Assembly: GCF_024586455.1 (NCBI RefSeq)
Contig: NC_065920.1
Location: 15,958,144-16,022,143, forward strand
DNA: 64,000 bases
DNA from: Bactrocera neohumeralis
Taxonomy: Eukaryota > Arthropoda > Insecta > Diptera > Tephritidae
Direction of reading: 5' to 3'
Part shown: positions 37,198 through 49,507 of the stretch, in pieces
How the letters are laid out: every line of letters starts with the position of its first letter
Numbering within the stretch: position 1 is the stretch's first letter
The notes under the pieces: generated by a model
Databases searched by the model: none
Told to the model about the DNA's origin: nothing
Seen by the model: only the letters and a program-made list of their open reading frames with translations
Program-made: the position numbers and the translations under genes

Positions 37198-37412
37198 GTG
37201 AATGATCCTTTTTTACATTTTGCAAGGTCAACAACCCCTTTGCTTACATTTAGCTTAGTCCACAACCTTTGTTTATATTTAGCCAAGCCCACAACCCATG
37301 TTTATATTTGGGTCTTTCGCACTTTTTTTACATTTTATAGGGTTAATGACCTTTTTGTTTACATTTGGCCGAGTTCAATGACCTCTTTGTTTACATTTGC
37401 ATTACATTTTTT
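37198..37412 (+). repeat. Degenerate minisatellite, about seven units of 30 bp
   Basis: Units of the form AAYGACCTTTTTGTTTACAT plus TTGGCCAAGTC repeat from about 37198 to 37412 with 60-90% similarity by eye. Because the period is about 30, one plus frame stays open (ORF 37090-37500) and yields a repetitive Phe/Thr/Leu peptide. I treat the ORF as a by-product. Confidence 0.75.
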
Positions 37413-37439
37413 TTTGTTTACTATGTTTGCGGATTCAAA

Positions 37440-38335
37440 AAAGGTGGCATACCACCGTCAACCTCGAATAAAGCTTATGGATATCCAGAGCCTACTGTAA
37501 ATAACATATAGATAGCCTTACTTCCGTAGCGGGGGCTATGAAATACATATGAAGCAGAACAATTAAGAGAGTCCAGATCTTTTGTAAAAAAGCCAGAGGA
37601 AACTAGTTATTCTCCGAAGAGTGCGAGTCACGTGTTTGAAAGCAGCCAGCGTCAGGATCGAAGCTCGGCCTGCCCCTAGAAAGGGAGTGACGGAGTATTT
37701 TTAATGTCGATGACACATCGAAGGCAAAATATGCGGGATTTGAAACCGCCAAACAATGAGGAGCTTAAAAAGGTGCTTCAATAATCTATTGTTTATATGA
37801 AATTGGATTTAGCTAATTTTAAGCCAGAGCCGCCAGCAGTGGAAGCCAAGAGACAGAGGTAAACTGAAGAGGCAAAGTCGCCAACAAAAAGACCTAAGAC
37901 AAAAAATGTGATGCCTGCAAAATCGTTTGCCGAGAACCGCAATATCATTGGTGAGGGAGTTCTCGAAGTAAAAAACCTAAAGCTCAATGAAAATTGATAA
38001 CAGCTGATATGACAAATGTGTCGCTGGAAGTACTATTAAGCAATACAGCTCCGCAACCATCATGTAGAGATGCCGGATGGCGGCAGGGTCTGATCAAAAT
38101 GATATCATGGAATGACTACCGATCGATCTAGCTATATAAGGCCGCAATATCAATAAGGTTGGGAAGGTATATACTGCAGCCAGGCCAGTACAGATATAAC
38201 ATCCTGACCAAGTGCCAAGTGGGTATGGATCCCGACTATACCATCGCAGCTGGCCCAAATAATGCAGCTCATCATGGAGGTTTGGATTTAAAGACACCGT
38301 ACGAAATCTGACGTGGTGACTTTTATAATAAAGAA
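37440..38335 (+). other. Decayed coding-like block, family unknown
   Basis: Several short open stretches read like an old protein-coding element. Examples are KLDLANFKPEPPAVEAKRQR (from about 37802), then, after a stop, a Lys-rich run EEAKSPTKRPKTK and KSFAENRNIIGEGVLEVKN, and later KAAISIRLGRYILQPG with YNILTKCQVGMDPDYTIAAG (about 38140-38255). Stops and frameshifts separate them. I do not recognise the family. It could be the ORF1 of a retrotransposon, given the basic, low-complexity first part. Confidence 0.35.
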
Positions 38336-39425
38336 GTGTAGTACTTACAAATTATTTCTTCTTCATTTCTGGAAAAGGCAATGTGTGAAATTTTACTTTA
38401 ACTCCCGGCTTTTAAATATAGTCTACTCTTCTTCAGCATTCAACATTTTAACTTTTGAAAACTATTAAGCCTAATGGCAACTTTTTTATGAGTCAAAGGG
38501 AAAAATAGCTTAAGGCCTCCTGGAATCCATATCAAATTATTCATCGGACTAGGATATTTAGACAACTCTCAACTTTTATATTACTTTAGAGTTCATTAGA
38601 AGACAAAATAAGCTGAAGTATGCTAATCACACATATAACAGTGTATATATTGCATATATACATATATATGTATTGTATATATTATAATAACAGCCCCTCC
38701 CATATATTTGATATATTTCTAGACGCCTTAATTCATTTCGTGATCGAAACCAGATCTTTCTACAGTATTACAGAAATAACAAAGACTTCCAATAACTTTA
38801 ACAGAATGGTTGAATACCTTTTTAGCATCAAAAGAGCCTTACCATTGCCAATAACGCAAAAAAAACACATACATATTTCATCAGCGTAACGAAGCATAAA
38901 ACAGCAAATTCACCAAACTAAAATTTCATATTCAGCACATTCAATAATCGAATTCGCAATGTGGCAACATTAAGAATCGCTTTGGAATCTTTTAATTAAC
39001 CACATGGTTTCTGCTACACAGGAATCAATAATGTAATCGCAGAATTACATTAGATCAGAATTCGACGAAACTATTCACCGATGACCTCAATCAATGCAGA
39101 TTACGAAGTGCGCCGCGGAATACCAAGCGCTAGCCGCCGAGTGGTCGCTTGGGCATTGATTAAGACACTTCTGCTCATTAATGTGCACGTCATGTTGCAG
39201 TGCAACACACACATACACACAAATATATGTGTACATGTAGTCGTCGTATATTTTCAAGCAAATTGCGCAAACAAAATCTATTAAAATCGTCTACAAAATG
39301 CAGATTGAGATTAAATGTCACCGAGTATTGGTAAATTTTGAATTTTGAAATTTATAAATGTGCATTTATTTGAATTTCAAAGCAAGAACCGCAAACGATA
39401 ATGACAACAAGAAGAAACGTTGGCT
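38336..39425. other. Spacer, no gene seen
   Basis: AT-rich with TATATA stretches at 38640-38690. Short ORFs at 38620-38889 and 39081-39284 lack any recognisable feature. Confidence 0.4.
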
Positions 39426-40060
39426 GCGGTTGCGCCGAAACTATAATACCCTGAGCAAATAAAAAAGTTTTTAATGCAAGAACTTGATTTTGATTGGTCG
39501 GTGGTTTGTATGGAAGCGATTTTTCCTGAGATTGTAGACTTGTCTTAGGTAATAATTTAAGCGAAGTTTCGTGATGATATCTTGTCAAATAAAAAAGTTT
39601 TCTATACAAGAAATTAATTTTTTTTCGTCGGGTTGTACGGCGGCTATATGTTATGGTCGTCCGATCTGAGCGATTTCTATGGAGATTGTAGGTTTGTCTT
39701 AAATAATAATTTGTGCAAAATTTCGTGAAGATATCTTGTCAAATAAAAAAGTTTTTTATACAAGAACTTAACTTTAATAGATCAATTTGTACGGCAGCTA
39801 TATGCTATAGTAGTCTGATCTAAAAAATTTTTTCAGAGATTGTGCTATGGCTCTTTAGAATATGCTGTGCCGAATTTCGTTAAGATATCACGGCAATTAA
39901 AAGATTTCCCAATACTAAAACTGAATTCTGATCGTTCAGTCTCTATGGCAGCTATATGCAATAGTGGTCCGATATCGGAGGTTTCGATAAATGAGCAGCT
40001 TCTTATGGAGAAAATAACCTGCACGAAATTTCAGATCGATAGCTTAAAACGTGTTTAACT
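39426..40060 (+). repeat. Family 1 repeat, four units
   Basis: The 5' boundary GTTGCGCCGAAACTATAATA (39429-39448) matches that of the copy at 21773. Unit markers start at 39508, 39634, 39789 and 39943 (spacing 126, 155, 154), so the first unit carries a deletion of about 28 bases. The tail is present to about 40060 (ATGAGCAGCTTCTTATGGAG), but no terminal palindrome follows. Confidence 0.85.
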
Positions 40061-41387
40061 AAAACGACTCTAGCTGTTCAGGGCATAACAACTACGCTTC
40101 GATTGGAACTTGTGTCTGTGTGAGTGCGCGATGGCGGCGGCATGCTAAAAGCCAATCACAAGAGAATAGAAACACGGTCAGAATACACAATAGAAATAGA
40201 TATAGGTATACTTATAGATATAGATATACCTATGTACATCATAAGTTCATAATAATAAGTTGAAGGTGGAAAAAACTCTATTTTTTATATTTTCTTATTG
40301 AAGTATGCAGCACATCGATTTTGAGTAGTAATTATATTAAAAATATTTTTTTCAAATATTTATTTAATTTTGTAATTCAAGCGCTTGCCATAAAAACTTC
40401 TTGTTTTGGCTTCGCATACATAATTAACATTAATAAATTTTTATGAAAAAATGCACAAAACCGTAAAAGCACAATCACCGCCCCGAGAGTGAAATCAATG
40501 AGCCACACAAGGCACATATGGCATATTGCAACACATGCAACATTGACATAAAATGTTTCTTGATGACATTTGTTGCAAATAATCGACAGCGCTGCACTAC
40601 AGCGAAGAGTAAGCGCTTTGAAAGAGGCACACAGAAGAAGCCAAAACCGACAATTTTAAAGAAGGGGCGCTTGAAAACGAAAGGAGTGTAAGAAGCCGCA
40701 GTCTATGTGTGTGTGTGTGTGTGTGTGAGCGTGTGAGCAAAAAGTGCAGTTTGCGCAGATGGCTTTTTATTTAAAATGTGCATATTTGTTTAACATAATA
40801 AACACAAAAATAAATGAATAAAAAAATTAAAAAATAAAAATAAAAAAAATTTTAAAAAATAAAAACCAAAATTCAAAAGCATAAAAACCATGTTGCAACA
40901 ATGGCTGTGGCAATGCGCGCAAATAAAAACTAAAATTAGCTAAGCAAACAAAAACTGGCAAAAAATCGCAAAAAAAAATCACAAGAAAAAACGCAAAAAA
41001 ACTGTAAGCAAACGACCAGCGTCTACACAGCGACGAAATAATAAACAAGCAGCAACAACAACAACAAATGCACTAATCAATGCATTTTAATGATTTTTAT
41101 GTTGCGTTGGCAATGCGACATGTTGGCAATATTGCCGCAGCGCTTGCCACAGCAAAACCGCAATTGCGTACAAGTGCTTGTATGTGTGTGTGTGTGTGTG
41201 CGGCTGTTGAGTGGGCAAGAAATTTAGTTTTAAATTAAATTTCAACAATTTTATTTTATTGTTATTTTTGCGGCGTAATTTTATGCATTTTGTAGTTTCT
41301 CGAGCATTTTGTTGCAACGTTGGCGCAGCACAATTGCGGCGAGAGACACTTTGTCATTGAATTTGCTTTTATTCTACGATAATTTAT
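40061..41387. other. Single-copy-looking DNA, no gene seen
   Basis: Contains a (TG)n run at 40705-40727, A-rich stretches at 40806-41000 and another TG run at 41180-41200. Minus ORFs here (40827-41048, 41087-41317) are low-complexity. Confidence 0.45.
40705..40727. repeat. (TG)n microsatellite
   Basis: About eleven perfect TG dinucleotides, followed by an imperfect GAGCGTGTGAG. Confidence 0.95.
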
Positions 41388-41985
41388 TTTTGTACCCCAT
41401 GGTTGAGGAGATATTGTCATGAAATTTTGCATGAAGTATTGCCAGAAATAATGTTGTAATTTACGAAGAAATCGTTTGGATCGAATCACTATACCATATA
41501 GCTGCCATACAAACTGAACGTTCAAAATCAAGTGTTTGTATGGAAAACTTTTTTAGTTAACGAAATATCGTCAAGAAATTTGGCATGGATTATTGCCAAA
41601 GGCAACTCTACAATCTCCTAAGAAATCGTTCAGATCGGAACACTATAGGACATAGCCGACATACAAGCTGAAAAATCGGTATCAAATGCTTGTATGGAAA
41701 ACTTGTTTAGTTGACGAGATATCTTCATGAAATTTAGCACGGATTATTTTCGAAGCCAGGTATGCAATATCCGAAGAAATCGTTCAAATCGGATCACTAT
41801 AGCATATAGCTGCCATACAACTGAACGCTCAAGTGCTTGCATAGGAAGTTTTTTATTTGACGAGATATCTTTTTAGCAAGGGTTATTTTCGAGGAAATAA
41901 ATGCAATACTAACTGAACGCTCAAAGAAGTTCTTTACGGAACGTTTTGTATTTGTGAAGAGTCTTATAGCTTCGATGCGGCCGAG
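41388..41985 (-). repeat. Family 1 repeat, inverted, three units
   Basis: Unit markers GCCATACAA or variants lie at 41504, 41657 and 41812 (spacing 153, 155). The 5' boundary of the family is at the right-hand end, where the reverse strand reads CTTCACAAATACAAAACGTT after a GAAGCTATAAGAC block. The tail is missing: the left end starts inside a unit at about 41400. A minus ORF at 41262-41531 crosses the edge and is not a gene. Confidence 0.82.
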
Positions 41986-43413
41986 GTGAACGTTTTTGTT
42001 TTTTTTTCATATTTCGTTTACTAAGTTTTGTTGTTATTTGCATGTTGTTGCTATAACAGTTGAAAAAGTGAAAGTTTCCTACGCAGACAGCAAATTTTTC
42101 TGCTTTATAAGTTTATGGTGGCAAAACTAGGCCTCGAAAAAGTGTATGTCACGCCCGCGAAGTTCTTCACAACCGCTACAATACACAAATTAAACAAACT
42201 TCCTGACTGCCAGGCAACGCAGATATATTTATATACATAACTGTATATGTGTGTATGTCTTCAACTGTCAAATCAGCGAAAAATGACAAATGTGCCTATT
42301 GAAAATTACAATTTTCAACTTTCTGCCAGCCGCAGCACTATGTAACCACATGACGACGCGCGCAGACTCCTACAAGCGCTCACCCACTCCAGCGTACGCG
42401 CATATTTCCAAGCAAATAGTCTATATATATCTATATATATATATAATACTCGTATATATGTATGTATTTGTACTTTCATGCACACTCGCTTGCTCCATTC
42501 AATAGTTTTGTGTGTTCCCGGTCCACGTCTGCGCTCTTGTCAGCCTATGATTGATTGCCTGCGCAAGTTCATGAGATTTCGCGTTGCCTCTCCGTTTAGT
42601 TATTGTTTAGTATTGTCGACATTGCTGTATGCACATATTCATAGCGTACACATATGTGTTTGTATGTATGTGTTGTTATTGTAAATGTAAAGTCTGTCCG
42701 TCTGGCCTATTGTAATAGCCAAAATAATGGCTTTGTTTATCTTGGCTGCTCATAATCGTTTAAATACTTTTTATCTACACATTTTTCTCCATTCATCTTT
42801 ACACATACACATATATATAACGCATAAATACATAGATGTGCCAAACACATACATATACATATATATATTGTATGTATGTTCATAGCTGTGCCAGTTCGTA
42901 ATTTATTTTTATGATTTTTAATAACATTTTGCAGGGTGTGCTGCGTGGCAATAATTGTTCACTGCGGCCAAAAAGCTAAGCCACTTTTGTTGGGTTCATT
43001 AATTTAATGTTTGTTGTTTGTCATATGTTTTACATACACACACATATATGTATATAAGTAATAGTTTAGAGAAAGTGAAACTTTGAAAGTAAATTTCAAG
43101 CTTGCACTTTTAGCGCGAAAGTGGATCGAAGAAGCCTGAATTTTTTATTTATATTAATCAAAGCTTTATTATGACACGAAAACGCCTTGAAACTCATCCA
43201 AAATGTTTTACATTTCTGAGGAGAGACATATAAGAGTTTTGAGAACTTTTAAACAACGCTTAAAAATACATTCATAGTTTCTTAATAATGCTTACTTACA
43301 ACTTTCGAACTGAACTGGAATATTGTTATTAAAAATGACTGCCAACTCACCTGAAATAAATAAGAAGATAAAAAAGTTCGTAAAAATATTTATCAAATAT
43401 ACAATTAATTTTG

Positions 43414-43416
<3 letters not shown>
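41986..43416. other. Single-copy-looking DNA with TATATA and CA runs
   Basis: Short ORFs at 42290-42684 plus and 43292-43549 minus have no recognisable domain, and the latter overlaps the AT microsatellite. No element termini seen. Confidence 0.4.
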
Positions 43417-43453
<37 letters not shown>

Positions 43454-43465
43454 TATATATATATA
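43417..43465. repeat. (AT)n microsatellite
   Basis: About fifteen AT repeats, an AAAA interruption, then about seven more. Confidence 0.95.
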
Positions 43466-43839
43466 ACAATACAAAGATCTTTTATATAATGATGATAAGA
43501 TTTTGATGTTATTTATGTTCAAAATACATGGAATGGATAAACAGTTCAACCTGTACCAGCTCCATTTTCTACTATTCTGCTTACTAGTAATAAGTTAGAG
43601 AAGGAGGTAATAATCAGAAACTTTTATTATTTATTCGTGTGAAGGCTATATCGGGGCTCCTAATATTAAAAGGACAAATTAATTTACGCATCCTCCAATT
43701 ATAATACATACTTGTACCACTATAAAGAAAATTATTACTGAATCATGGGCTGTTACAATTATATTATAAATTTGGAGCCAACTGGGGGAGAGAGTCGCGC
43801 TGAATTTTATTTCATGCCAATGACGTCTACATTTGACAC

Positions 43840-44870
43840 ACAGATGGCGCTACTAGAATTAAATCCATATGATTTTTAGTTAGTCCTAACCTTCAAAAAG
43901 CGCATGTATTAATTTGGCAACTTTTGCATCATTAGCTTATGATTTATGATCATTTTGGCTGAAGCAGCTTTATTTTGAAAAATTAATGGATTAAAAGGAC
44001 TTTTAATGAAATATTGCTTTTTGAAGGAAAAAAAATAAAGTTGAAGCAAAAATTTGGCTTAATGACGAGTTTCTGAACGCTAACCTAGAAAAATCAACCA
44101 TCAAGGGTTCATATAATAAGTTTAAACTTGTTAAAATTAGCACCGAAGACGGTGAACACAGTGGACCTCTTCTGGGCGTTTGTTACCGAAGGAAACATCA
44201 TAAAAGTCCACAAAATAATTTTGGATGACCGTAAAGTGAAGTTGTTCGAGAGATAGCAGGCGCTCTAAAGATATCAACTGAGCGTGTACATCATATCATA
44301 CACGAATATTTGGGCAAAGTGGGTGCCGCGCGAGCTCACTTTTGATCGAAAACAACGACGAGTTGATGATTCGGTGCAGTGCTTGGAGATGTTAAATCTT
44401 AACAAAACCGAATTTTTGCTTTTAAATGTGACAACGGATAACATATGTGCCCATCATTTTACTCCAAAGTTAAATTGACCGTCATCCAAGTGCAGTGCAC
44501 ACGATGAACCCGCTGCAAAGCAAAGAAAACCACAAAAGTCGGCTGCAAACGTTATGGCGTCTGCATTTTGGGATGCGCATTAAATAATTTTTATTGACTA
44601 CTTTAAAAAGGAAGGATCAACAACAGCGACTATCACATAGTGTTATTGGATCATTTAAAGGACGAAATCGCCGAAAAAAGACCGTATTTGTAGAAAAATT
44701 AAGTGCTGTTTCACCAAGACAATAAATGGCATCGAAAAGTTTGGAAAAATCCATGGTTCAAAATGTGTTTCTTCCTTGAAGGGAACTAAGTTGAATAAAA
44801 AACGAGTTCTGCTAAAAAATTGTGTTGCTATGGCATGCGGGAGACTTTTCAATTGACCTGTTATGTTGTA
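43840..44870 (+). mobile_element. Mariner (irritans-like) transposon, decayed and 3'-deleted
   Basis: The upstream region contains the motif GATGGCGCTA (43845) usual in the 5' leader of this group. The reading includes KSTIKGSYNKFKLVK (about 44093), KVHKIILDDRKVKL (44205), VPRELTFDRKQRRVDD (44321-44368) and CLEMLNLNKTEFL. The first catalytic block reads VTTDNI, with the Asp codon at 44437-44439 kept and the next Glu changed to Asn. Later come DEIAEKRPYL and FHQDN, with the second Asp at 44718-44720. About 40 codons later the sequence jumps to the C-terminal LEGN region (near 44780), so the third catalytic Asp block is deleted. The right end reads GGGAGACTTTTCAATTGACC (44840-44859). Confidence 0.87.
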
Positions 44871-44999
44871 GCCTAGTCAAACATGTCGTCGTTCGCTGAA
44901 ATAATTTTTCAATTCCGTCAAATCTTGCCTGTATATAATATTAGTAGATTAATGTGGTACTTAAATATAGAGAATTAATATTTATATTGCTTCATTGAA

Positions 45000-45560
45000 C
45001 TTGCAATGAACCTTTTTCGCATACAAGTATCGGCCAGAAGTATCTTGAAAAGCAAGGCCGCAGCTGATAAGGTCGCTAAAATAAGGGGACTTCACCTTTA
45101 CTGGATGCCAGGTCACAAAAGCATGAGCAATAAAAAAGTCGACGAGACTGCCAAGTGTGGTCTGCGGCTGTCACCGGAAAACGTGATTGACATTGGTAAA
45201 CTGATGTATTGTCTATGCAACGATCTGAAGTCAAGACATATCAAGGAAGAATAAAATGCGGCGAAAACTGCAAAAGTCGTATGTAAAAGGGTAAATCAGG
45301 AATATACAAGGTTTCTACTGGCACTCAAGAGAAGAGACTATAAGAACATAATAGGAATACTCACAGGACACAGTCTGGTGGCGAGGCACACCTACTGAAT
45401 GCGGCTGACAGAGCGATAAAACTGCAGGAAATGTCAAGAGCGAGGCATCAGAAGAGCAATAGAGCCTCTCTTGAGCACCTACTCTGTAATGATAAGGCAA
45501 CGAATCATACGGAAGAAGTATTTTTAGTTAGGCCACAGAGTGTGTCGAAATTTGCGAAAA
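45000..45560 (+). mobile_element. Non-LTR retrotransposon fragment: RNase H end and zinc region
   Basis: The ORF 45006-45254 reads QVSARSILKSKAAADKVAKI then LHLYWMPGHKSMSNKKVDET, the end of an RNase H domain (W-PGH motif), followed by LRLSPENVIDIGKLMYCLCN. After a frameshift, NIIGILTGHSLVA (about 45350), NCRKCQERGIRRAIE (45420-45460) and EHLLCN form the C-terminal zinc region. It belongs to the same family as 3860-4790. It lies about 130 bases after the mariner. Confidence 0.8.
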
Positions 45561-47349
45561 GCACAGATATCCTAAAGGAGGACTATTGCTCTGGACTACA
45601 TAACGGTAATTTATATCACAAGCGACCAATACTAATCTATGCATGGCGCATTAGTCTACCAGACTAACCTATACTAACGTATCATACCTTCTGATCAAAT
45701 TTTACTCGGTCAACGACTAGTAAGTCCACCTTTTACCGTGAAACTCGTTGTCAAAAGTTGAGAAGAAAATAAAAAAAATATACAATTTCTCAATGAAAAG
45801 CAGATATATTTTCATAAAGCTGTTGCCCGAAGCAGATTTTCAACCCAAAAAAAGTGTAGTTTTGTTCTTCTTATCGCATAGCTAATTCTCTTAGCGGCTA
45901 CCACAACACATTAGAAGTCATTAAAACACGAAACGTTTATCTCCATTTATGTTACCTTAGCAAGAACAACGCGCGCGCACACACACACACATGCAAGCAC
46001 AGTAGACGCTGATGGCATACATATCGGGTATGCATTAGATGCAGCTATGCATCATCGATTCCACCATGGTAGGCCAGCCAGCCAGCGGCGCCGCCATCGA
46101 CCGGTCATTCTACGCGGCGCATGAGTGACATTTTTGCCTGGCCGCCATTGACAGCTGTTTAACTGACGCAAACACACATACCCACACACACTCAGTTGAT
46201 GTGGTGACACTGCTGTTGGCGGCGGTGGCGGTGCTGGGCTCCGGTGGCCGTAGTTTGGCGACCACTTCAATGGTTGCTTTGCCGCCTGCGACTCAGCGCC
46301 ATTGTGTAGTACTCAGTTCGGCGACTAAATACTCGAAACTTGGCCACTCGACTATGCAGCGCTGCGACACTGACAATTTGGCCAACTTGTAGGCCATACT
46401 AATGTGGAGACAAACACACACACACACACACACAAACCATGTATATGTGGCATGCGGCGTTTTTATGTTGCGATGCGCCGCGATGTGTCAATCGATCAAT
46501 GTACCGCGTTGTTGTTGCTATTATTTGCTTATTTTTTCAGCTCTAATGCTAGGTCTACACAAGCGTCACATTTTGGGGTCCATTACGGCGTTGATGGTGT
46601 GTTCAATATTTATATATGGCACTGTGTCTTTGCGCCGTCGGCAGCTTTTGTGTGAATTTTTTGCGGCCAAAGTTTTGTCGTGGTGCATGTGGTGGATGTG
46701 GTGCGTGCGTGTGTGTCATGTGTAAGTTTGCGAGCGTGATGATTTGCGAGTTCGACAATGTCTCTCTGGGGAGTGTGTTAGTGTCTAGTTGGCTGAAGCG
46801 CCGTTACTCATTCAACTGACAATAATTTAGTGATTAGCAAATGGTGGACAGAAAATTGCATTTAAAAAGATGCCCCACAGCCACTCACACACACCAACAC
46901 ATGCATAGCAGCCGCACTGCGTTATGAAGTGGCACAAAAAATGTGAGAAAGACGTTGAAAATATTTGCAGAATTTGGAATTTACGAGCTTGGCTTGAGAA
47001 TTGCAGGCGGTGACCTCGAAAGGCATATTAATAAGGAAAGAAAAAAAATTGTTTTTATTAAGAAAGTACAAAACATAAAAAATTATAAAATAAAAATCTA
47101 TAGCATTGACCTAATTCATACCAACGATTTCGAAATAAGGAGGTTTATTTCAAACCAAGGTACAAACCAAAAGAAAAAATAGAGAGGAACGTTGTTTTTG
47201 AACGGGCAGCAGGCGAGCAGTAAAGGGAGCGAAGAGCGAACTGAGGAGAGCATCTCTTGAAAATTTGGACATAAATATTTAAGGCATCTTAACCCATCAG
47301 ATCTGGACAACCTAATTGTCAACAAGAATTATCAAACAAAAAGTTATAA
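45561..47349. other. Single-copy-looking island, no gene supported
   Basis: Contains CA runs at 45981-45994 and 46414-46434 and GGCGG stretches. Plus ORFs 46201-46392 and 46402-46725 and the minus ORF 46052-46270 are Cys/Trp- or Pro-rich translations of these repeats. No recognisable domain. Confidence 0.45.
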
Positions 47350-47934
47350 GATAGTTTCAAACCGGAAGTGTAGTACTGTAATTTCATTTCCGGTTGATAA
47401 CCTCTTCCTATTTCCGGTCTGTGTGTATGTCCGGCATCCGTGTTCCCAATTTCGCCCCTTTGCATATGCCACTCACCATGCAAATTTTTGGTGTATCCGG
47501 CGCCGCTGAGGAAAATAGCATTAAATTTGGTGCCGAAATCCCGAGATTTCTACCAGGCGACCAGGAGCATGTAGCAAGCAACCGCCGAATACAAAAATGC
47601 TTATAACTTCTAAACTACTAGTTGTAGAGAAAATATAAAAACGCAGAAATTTGTAGAATGTATGGGGCATATTTTTATAAAAGAATTTTTAAATTTAAAT
47701 TTAACCAGAAATTTAGAAAATTAAAATTGTGTCCCAAATCGCCGATTTTTAAAGAAATTAGGCATTATTTTCATTGGGATTTCTCACATATTGGCCGATA
47801 TATGCGGTACAAAGTCACCCCGAAGTTCGAAAATCTGCATATTAAGCATAAGAGGCTAAGAGGCTTGAACATTAGAGTGTAGAAGCGGCACAGCATAGAT
47901 GGCATATGTATATAGAAAAAAATAGTGTGGCTGG
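47350..47934. repeat. Possible uncharacterised dispersed repeat
   Basis: The text style (AATTTGGTGCCGAAATCCC, CTTATAACTTCTAAACTAC) is unlike the surrounding island and resembles decayed mobile DNA. AACCGGAA and TTCCGGTT form an inverted pair about 20 bases apart near 47358-47396. There is only one copy in this window, so the call is weak. Confidence 0.3.
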
Positions 47935-48310
47935 CGACCTTAGATGTCCGAAACGCCGTCAACAGCGCTAGATGGGTAGATATGATCGACGCTTTCGAAC
48001 AAAAGCTTTAAAATCCCGGAATACCTCACAGATGTGGTGCGGAGCTACTTTAGTAGTAGAAAAATGCTGACCCAAACTAAAGAGGGATTACGTCAGATAG
48101 CGGTTACGACAGGAGCAGCACAGGGATCTATTCTAGGTGCAGACTTGTGGAAATTCTTAAGACACAAAAAGCAATAAGCTACCTGGGCGTAGGACTGGAC
48201 CCGATACTAACCTTCTGGGACAAATTCAGCAAGCCACAGGAAAGCCAGAGAACGGGAAAAAAGTTGAGTGAGTCAGCAGAACCATGCAAATAGCCAGTTG
48301 CCGTCAGCAA
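47935..48310 (+). mobile_element. R1-like retrotransposon RT palm fragment
   Basis: The reading gives LDVRNAVNSARWVDMIDAFE (motif A, about 47938-48000), then IPEYLTDVVRSYFSSRKML and VTTGAAQGSILG (motif B, 48103-48138; the usual form is VTxGVPQGSVLGP). Motif C (Y/F-ADD) is absent: the sequence continues directly with ISYLGVGLDPILTFWDKF, which normally lies after it. The middle of the palm is therefore deleted. It ends near 48310 with RQQLRS. Confidence 0.78.
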
Positions 48311-48877
48311 CTGAGGAGCATATAATATAATTTGACTTTTGTTACAATTTTCCGCTTTGCTTCAGCTGCACGTGCTGCCAAAAGTCTATCATCAACAGCT
48401 TGGGGTTTGGATTTTGTATAAAGCTTGCCAGCAGTTTTCACGTATTTGTTGTTGCTTACTGCAAACTATTTGCAACATTGTTGCAAGTTGGCATTTTATG
48501 GCTAATTTTCGCTACACAACCATTAACTCGCTGAATCAACCAAAGAGGCACCACAGAGATAAAAGATAGAAAAGCGGTTATTATTTGCCTTTAGAAGCTA
48601 AAGTAAGAAAAAAGAAACATAGAACGAGGATTTAGCGCATTTTGCTTACTTAAGTGAGAACTAAAACATCAAAATAGCTGTGTATATAATTTGTGGCGAG
48701 TTACATTATTATTAAAGGCAGGCATTGAAACATATCAAAAAAGACAAAAATCAAAAAAAAAAAAAAATGCTGAAAATGCATAATACTTGCATTTTACAGT
48801 ATTGCTTTAACATAATCTAACTACTCCAAATTTCGCCATACCACTGCCATGCTACACTCATAAGTATTGGGTAGTCG

Positions 48878-48990
48878 AAAAAGTCTTTTCGTATTTTTAA
48901 TCAAATTTCAACTTATTTTTTTTTTGTATTTATACAAAATAATGTACGCCAAAAATGATAAAAACGATAATGTACCCTAAATCACTATAC
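48878..48990 (+). mobile_element. Possible isolated mariner end
   Basis: TTGGGTAGTCGAAAAAGTCT at 48878-48897, preceded by TA, has the look of a mariner terminal repeat and is followed by AT-rich sequence. No partner terminus and no transposase are visible nearby. Confidence 0.4.
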
Positions 48991-49440
48991 TACTTAGGGA
49001 TATAACGGTACTTTTCACTGTTCAAATAGCACTACAACAACAACAATATAACAAGAAACTATTTCACTCGAACTCGAACGCAGATAGACAGCCATTTAAT
49101 GGAGACACACACGCGCACTCAACGCAAGCGATCATGCAACAAATACACTAAGAGGCGCAGCAGAATCGATGGACATACGTAATACTGGCAGCCATGAAAA
49201 TAAACTATAACAAAGCAGCAGCAACAACATCAAGTAGAAAATAGCTTGTCCAACGTAGCAAAAGTCGAGTGGTCGGCACATTTATGCTGTCAAATGCAAC
49301 TACAACAGGCGGTGTCACTCTGCTGGTCACTCGCTGGCAGGCCGCTGGACGCAGCGAAAAGGCAATTGCGCTAGACGACTACACTCGACTGTCTCTTCGT
49401 TGGGTGCATGCAACATATGTATATGTGTGAGAGGTGGCGC

Positions 49441-49507
49441 GGCAAGATAGCGGTGAGGCAAGGTAGCGGTGTTGGAAGGTAGCGGTGTTGCAAGGTAGCG
49501 GCGCCGC
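49441..49507 (+). repeat. 17-bp minisatellite, four units
   Basis: Units of the form GCAAGGTAGCGGTGTTG repeat four times with small changes. Confidence 0.9.
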
